In this document: positions 6,397-9,066 of the stretch, piece after piece | How positions within the stretch are numbered: the stretch's first letter is position 1 | Layout of the letters: each line of letters opens with the position of its first letter | Assembly: GCA_002403895.1 (NCBI GenBank) | Contig: DHIQ01000255.1 | Location: forward strand, 1-9,066 | Length of the DNA: 9,066 nucleotides | DNA from: Candidatus Neomicrothrix sp. UBA4742 | Lineage (GTDB): Bacteria; Actinomycetota; Acidimicrobiia; Acidimicrobiales; Acidimicrobilacustridaceae | Direction: 5' to 3' | The notes under the pieces: model-generated | What the model saw: only the letters and a program-made list of their open reading frames with translations | Told to the model about the DNA's origin: nothing | The model's database searches: none | Program-made: the position numbers and the translations under genes

Positions 6397-6882
6397 ATGC
6401 CGAACATCTCCTTTCCGGATCGTGGGATGGGGGAGCACGTCGACTGGGCGCTGCTCCGCGTGGACATGGCGGTGGGCATGGGCGCCCTGTCCGAGGCCGT
6501 CTACGGCAACACCCAACTCCCGTTGCGTGAGCGCGAGGCGGCCCGGTGGACGATCGCCCTCATCAACGACTGCGTCGTCTGTCAGGACACGCGCGCCCGT
6601 GGCGCGGCCGCCGCCGGCATCGACGATGGCTTCTACGCCGAGGTGGCGAACTGGCGCGCCAGTGAGGTGCTCACCGACCGGGAGCGCCTCGCCGCCGAGT
6701 TCGCCCAGCGCTTCGCCCTCGACCACCTGGCCATGGACGACGAGTTCTGGGGTCGCCTGCACGCCGCCTTCGCCGACGACGAGATCGCCGATCTGACGAT
6801 TTGTTGCGGCATGTTCCTGGGTATGGGCCGAACCCTCGCGGTGATCGGTGTCCGCGCCCCTGAGGAACGCATCATCGTCTAA
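6397..6882 (+). CDS. AhpD / carboxymuconolactone decarboxylase-like protein
   Basis: This 161-residue all-helical AhpD-like protein is cytosolic, with no signal peptide or membrane segment. The core around NDCVVCQDTRARG has a CxxC at Cys59/Cys62, and Glu47 sits 12 residues before Cys59, the same spacing as Glu118-Cys130 in Mycobacterium tuberculosis AhpD. The two AhpD relay histidines (His132 and His137) correspond to Val61 and Arg66. A second cysteine pair, Cys136-Cys137, lies near the C-terminus. It may still act as a thiol-disulfide partner or peroxide-handling protein, but classical AhpD chemistry should not be assumed, and true carboxymuconolactone decarboxylation is unlikely. The ATG at 6397 has AGGG (6385-6388) 8 bases upstream. 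It is divergent from the P450 and ends before a small GC hairpin, so it is probably monocistronic. Confidence 0.75.
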   Translation: MPNISFPDRGMGEHVDWALLRVDMAVGMGALSEAVYGNTQLPLREREAARWTIALINDCVVCQDTRARGAAAAGIDDGFYAEVANWRASEVLTDRERLAAEFAQRFALDHLAMDDEFWGRLHAAFADDEIADLTICCGMFLGMGRTLAVIGVRAPEERIIV

Positions 6883-6888
6883 TCGCCC

Positions 6889-6903
6889 CGGGGGGACTCC
6901 CCG
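6889..6903. terminator. GC hairpin after the AhpD-like gene
   Basis: CGGGG (6889-6893) pairs with CCCCG (6899-6903) across a 5-base loop, 6 bases after the TAA stop. The stem is short and no T-tract follows, so this is a weak terminator candidate supported mainly by its position. Confidence 0.35.
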
Positions 6904-6916
6904 TCCCCGCAGAACG

Positions 6917-6931
6917 GCGTCACGGTGACGC
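6917..6931. repeat. Palindrome GCGTCAC-G-GTGACGC
   Basis: Perfect 7-bp arms flank a single central G. A 1-base centre is too tight for an RNA hairpin without opening some pairs, so a protein-binding dyad is the better reading. The octamer CGGTGACG at its centre (6923-6930) recurs at 6951-6958, 28 bases downstream. It lies between the AhpD-like gene and hrpA and about 165 bp before the hrpA start. Confidence 0.45.
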
Positions 6932-6952
6932 GATGTGGGGCAGGCTGGGGCG

Positions 6953-7021
6953 GTGACGGTGATCTTGCGTGGTGAGGGCCTCACCAGGGTCGACGAGTTC
7001 CTGCGTCGGGAGATGGGGTGA
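6953..7021 (+). other. Possible 22-residue small ORF (GTG start)
   Basis: A GTG at 6953 opens a 22-codon frame ending in TGA at 7019-7021. It begins MTVILRGEGLT and ends in a charged helix-like stretch (VDEFLRREMG). A weak purine run GGGGCAGG lies at 6937-6944. The start resembles the N-terminus of actinobacterial aromatic amino acid (histidine) ammonia-lyases, from memory, but it is too short to prove homology. It could be a small protein, a gene remnant or chance. Confidence 0.2.
6970..6986. repeat. Palindrome TGGTGAGG-G-CCTCACCA
   Basis: Perfect 8-bp arms surround one central base, 54 bp centre-to-centre from the palindrome at 6917-6931 and with the same architecture (odd length, single G centre, TCACC/GGTGA core). 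It lies inside the possible small ORF at 6953. It could be an operator for hrpA or an upstream transcript, and the two sites may bind the same or related dimeric proteins. Confidence 0.4.
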
Positions 7022-7082
7022 TCGAGCCGGGCCCACCACCCCCACCGGGCTGACGGCGGATACCGGCCTTCCCCCAGTTCCG

Positions 7083-7088
7083 TATCCT
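7083..7088 (+). promoter_or_regulatory. Candidate -10 box for leaderless hrpA transcript
   Basis: TATCCT fits the actinobacterial TAnnnT pattern and ends 8 bases before the hrpA ATG, which would put the transcript start at or within a base or two of the ATG. There is no purine-rich ribosome-binding tract before the ATG, consistent with a leaderless mRNA. No clear -35 box is seen at normal spacing. Confidence 0.4.
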
Positions 7089-7096
7089 CGACCCCC

Positions 7097-9066
7097 ATGG
7101 TCAGGTCGAGGGAACGGGGAACGTCACCGCGCGACACCGAGGAATGTCGCGCCCTGCGCCGCCTCGCCCTGCCCGACATCACCTACCCCGAGGCGCTCCC
7201 CGTCTCCCAGCGCCGCCAGGAGATCGCCGAGACCATCGCCGAGCACCAGGTCGTAATCGTGGCCGGCGAGACCGGGTCGGGCAAGACCACCCAGCTGCCC
7301 AAGATCTGCCTCGAGCTGGGCCGGGGCGTCGAAGCCATGATCGGCCACACCCAACCGCGGCGGCTGGCGGCGCGCACGGTGGCCGATCGCATCGCCCAGG
7401 AGCTCGGGGTCGAGTTGGGTGAGGCGGTGGGCTACGCGGTGCGCTTCACCGACCGGGTGGGCGACGCCACGATGGTGAAGCTCATGACCGACGGGATCCT
7501 GCTGGCCGAGCTCCGCCGCGACCGCACCCTGTCGGCCTACGACACGATCATCGTGGACGAGGCCCACGAGCGGAGCCTGAACATCGACTTCATCCTCGGC
7601 TACCTGGCCCAGCTGCTGCCCCGCCGCCCTGACCTCAAGGTGATCGTCACCTCGGCCACCATCGAGACCGCTCGCTTCTCCGCCCACTTCGGCGGTGCGC
7701 CGGTCATCGAGGTGACGGGCCGCACCTACCCGGTGGAGATGCGGTATCGGCCGGTCTCTGACTCCTCCGACCAGATCGGCGCCATCATCGACGCCGCCGG
7801 TGAGTTGCGGCGCGAGCCCCCCGGCGACGTGTTGGTCTTCCTGTCAGGGGAGCGGGAGATCCGTGACACGTCCGAGGCGCTGCGTGGCCTCGACCTCCCG
7901 GACACCGAGATCCTCCCGCTGTATGCGCGGCTGTCGTCGGCCGAGCAGCACCGTGTTTTCGCCCCTCACCCGGGCCGGCGGATCGTGTTGGCCACCAACG
8001 TGGCCGAGACGTCGCTGACCGTGCCCGGCATCCGCTACGTCATCGACCCCGGGACCGCCCGCATCTCGCGCTACAGCGCCCGACTCAAGGTGCAGCGGCT
8101 GCCCATCGAGCCCGTGTCGCAGGCTTCGGCCAACCAGCGGGCCGGTCGCTGCGGCCGGGTGGCCGCTGGCATCTGCATCCGGCTCTACGCCGAGGATGAC
8201 TTCACCGCCCGCCCCGAGTTCACCGACCCGGAGATCCTGCGCACCAACCTGGCGTCCGTCATCCTGGCGATGACCGCCATCGGGTTGGGCGACATCGCGG
8301 CCTTCCCGTTCATCGACCCCCCTGATGCGCGCGCCATCACCGACGGTGTGCGCCTGCTGCAGGAGCTCGGCGCCCTCGAACCAGGAGCGGGCGACGGTCG
8401 CCAACGCCTCACCCCCATCGGTCGGCACCTGGCCCGCCTGCCGGTCGACCCGCGCTTCGGCCGCATGGTGTTGGAGGCCGAACGCAACGGGTGTCTCCGC
8501 GAGGTGTTGATCATCGCCTCGGCCCTGTCCATCCAGGATCCCCGCGAACGCCCGGCCGACCACGCTCCCGCCGCCGATCAGATGCATGCCCGCTTCGCCG
8601 ACGACACCTCCGACTTCCTGGCGTATGTGAACCTGTGGCGCTACGTGCGTGAGCAGCAGCGCCAACGCTCCTCGGGCCAGTTCCGCCGCCTGTGCCGGAG
8701 CGAGTACCTCAACCACCCGCGGGTGCGGGAGTGGCAGGACGTCCATGCCCAATTGCGTCGGGTGGTGGCCGACCTGGGCATGGCGCAGAACACGGAGCCC
8801 GCCCAAGCGGAGATGATCCATCGGTCGCTGCTGGCCGGGTTGTTGTCCCACGTCGGCCAGAAGCTCCCCGTGTCCCGGGACTACCTCGGCGCCCGCAACG
8901 CTCGCTTCGCCATCTTCCCGGGCTCGTCGCTGGCCCGCAAGCAACCCGCCTGGGTGATGGCCGCCGAGCTGGTGGAGACCTCCCGACTGTGGGGCCGCAC
9001 CGTCGCCCGCATCCAACCCGAGTGGGCCGAGGACCTCGCTGGGCACCTGGTCAAGCGCAGCTACAG
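7097..9066 (+). CDS. hrpA: ATP-dependent RNA helicase HrpA (DEAH box), 3' end beyond the window
   Basis: 656 codons are visible and the frame is open to the right edge. HrpA proteins are usually about 1,300 residues, so roughly half is missing. It is a cytosolic DEAH/RHA-family 3'-5' RNA helicase; in E. coli HrpA has been linked to mRNA processing and to rescue of stalled ribosomes. Superfamily 2 motifs are all intact: GETGSGKT (57-64), TQPRRLA (85-91), DEAH (154-157), SAT (186-188), VFLSG (247-251), TNVAETS (300-306) and QRAGRCGR (347-354). The following winged-helix and ratchet part includes the HrpA-like SSGQFRRLC and REWQDVHAQL segments. ATG 7097 is the only ATG or GTG in frame before the conserved region. 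It has no Shine-Dalgarno but has a TATCCT box 8 bases before. It appears independent of the redox genes to its left. Confidence 0.95.
   Translation, partial: MVRSRERGTSPRDTEECRALRRLALPDITYPEALPVSQRRQEIAETIAEHQVVIVAGETGSGKTTQLPKICLELGRGVEAMIGHTQPRRLAARTVADRIAQELGVELGEAVGYAVRFTDRVGDATMVKLMTDGILLAELRRDRTLSAYDTIIVDEAHERSLNIDFILGYLAQLLPRRPDLKVIVTSATIETARFSAHFGGAPVIEVTGRTYPVEMRYRPVSDSSDQIGAIIDAAGELRREPPGDVLVFLSGEREIRDTSEALRGLDLPDTEILPLYARLSSAEQHRVFAPHPGRRIVLATNVAETSLTVPGIRYVIDPGTARISRYSARLKVQRLPIEPVSQASANQRAGRCGRVAAGICIRLYAEDDFTARPEFTDPEILRTNLASVILAMTAIGLGDIAAFPFIDPPDARAITDGVRLLQELGALEPGAGDGRQRLTPIGRHLARLPVDPRFGRMVLEAERNGCLREVLIIASALSIQDPRERPADHAPAADQMHARFADDTSDFLAYVNLWRYVREQQRQRSSGQFRRLCRSEYLNHPRVREWQDVHAQLRRVVADLGMAQNTEPAQAEMIHRSLLAGLLSHVGQKLPVSRDYLGARNARFAIFPGSSLARKQPAWVMAAELVETSRLWGRTVARIQPEWAEDLAGHLVKRSY

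Noticed and set aside
6313..7182. N-terminal extension of the P450 frame on the minus strand up to 7182
   Set aside because: The 288 extra residues run antisense through the AhpD-like gene, have no P450 or other domain, and P450s of this class start close to the FDPFDP segment near 6260.
7144..7422. Plus-strand ORF starting at GTG/ATG near 7144 as the first gene after the AhpD-like gene
   Set aside because: It is out of frame with the helicase motifs; the helicase frame from ATG 7097 carries GETGSGKT in this same stretch.
7844..9046. 400-codon minus-strand open frame inside hrpA
   Set aside because: It is antisense to the conserved helicase and shows only low-complexity Gly/His/Val/Arg-rich sequence.
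1..9066. tRNA, rRNA, CRISPR array, insertion sequence or phage attachment site
   Set aside because: No tRNA-like cloverleaf, regularly spaced repeats, transposase motifs or paired terminal repeats were found on reading both strands.

Overview
The window looks like chromosomal DNA from a high-GC actinobacterium. Strong G/C preference at third codon positions, a GTG start, probable leaderless transcription and a catabolic set of Baeyer-Villiger monooxygenase (BVMO), SDR, P450 and AhpD-like genes all fit Actinomycetota. A free-living Acidimicrobiia-type lineage is my best guess, by inference only. No RNA gene, insertion sequence, CRISPR array or phage feature is visible.

Layout, left to right. 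Bases 1-101 show no convincing gene. A 32-bp inverted repeat with perfect 15-bp arms (102-133) sits just upstream of a class I BVMO-like flavoprotein (171-1700, +). This gene converges on a classical SDR (1739-2704, -), and a hairpin lies at their shared 3' ends. Divergent from the SDR is an atypical aldo/keto reductase (about 2843-3829, +), followed after 49 bp by an LldD-type FMN-dependent 2-hydroxyacid dehydrogenase (3879-5066, +). The 3' end of that gene overlaps by 20 bp the 3' end of a convergent cytochrome P450 (5047-6312, -). The P450 shares an 84-bp divergent promoter region, containing a KstR-like half-conserved operator, with an AhpD/carboxymuconolactone decarboxylase-like gene (6397-6882, +). 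A 214-bp intergenic region with two compact palindromes and a possible 22-residue ORF precedes an HrpA-type DEAH-box helicase (7097 to the right edge, +, incomplete). The helicase appears unrelated to the rest.

Functionally, six consecutive genes encode redox enzymes or redox-like folds: ketone oxygenation (BVMO), alcohol/ketone interconversion (SDR), an AKR fold, 2-hydroxyacid oxidation (LldD), hydroxylation (P450) and an AhpD-like protein. With a TetR-style operator and a KstR-like site, they suggest an oxidative pathway for a lipid, terpenoid or steroid-like substrate. The substrate cannot be read from the sequence. No transporter, CoA ligase, ferredoxin or regulator gene lies in the window. 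The most unusual items are the near-perfect operator, the AKR without its catalytic His and with a shifted Tyr, the AhpD-like protein that keeps Glu and CxxC but lacks both relay histidines, and the paired palindromes before hrpA.
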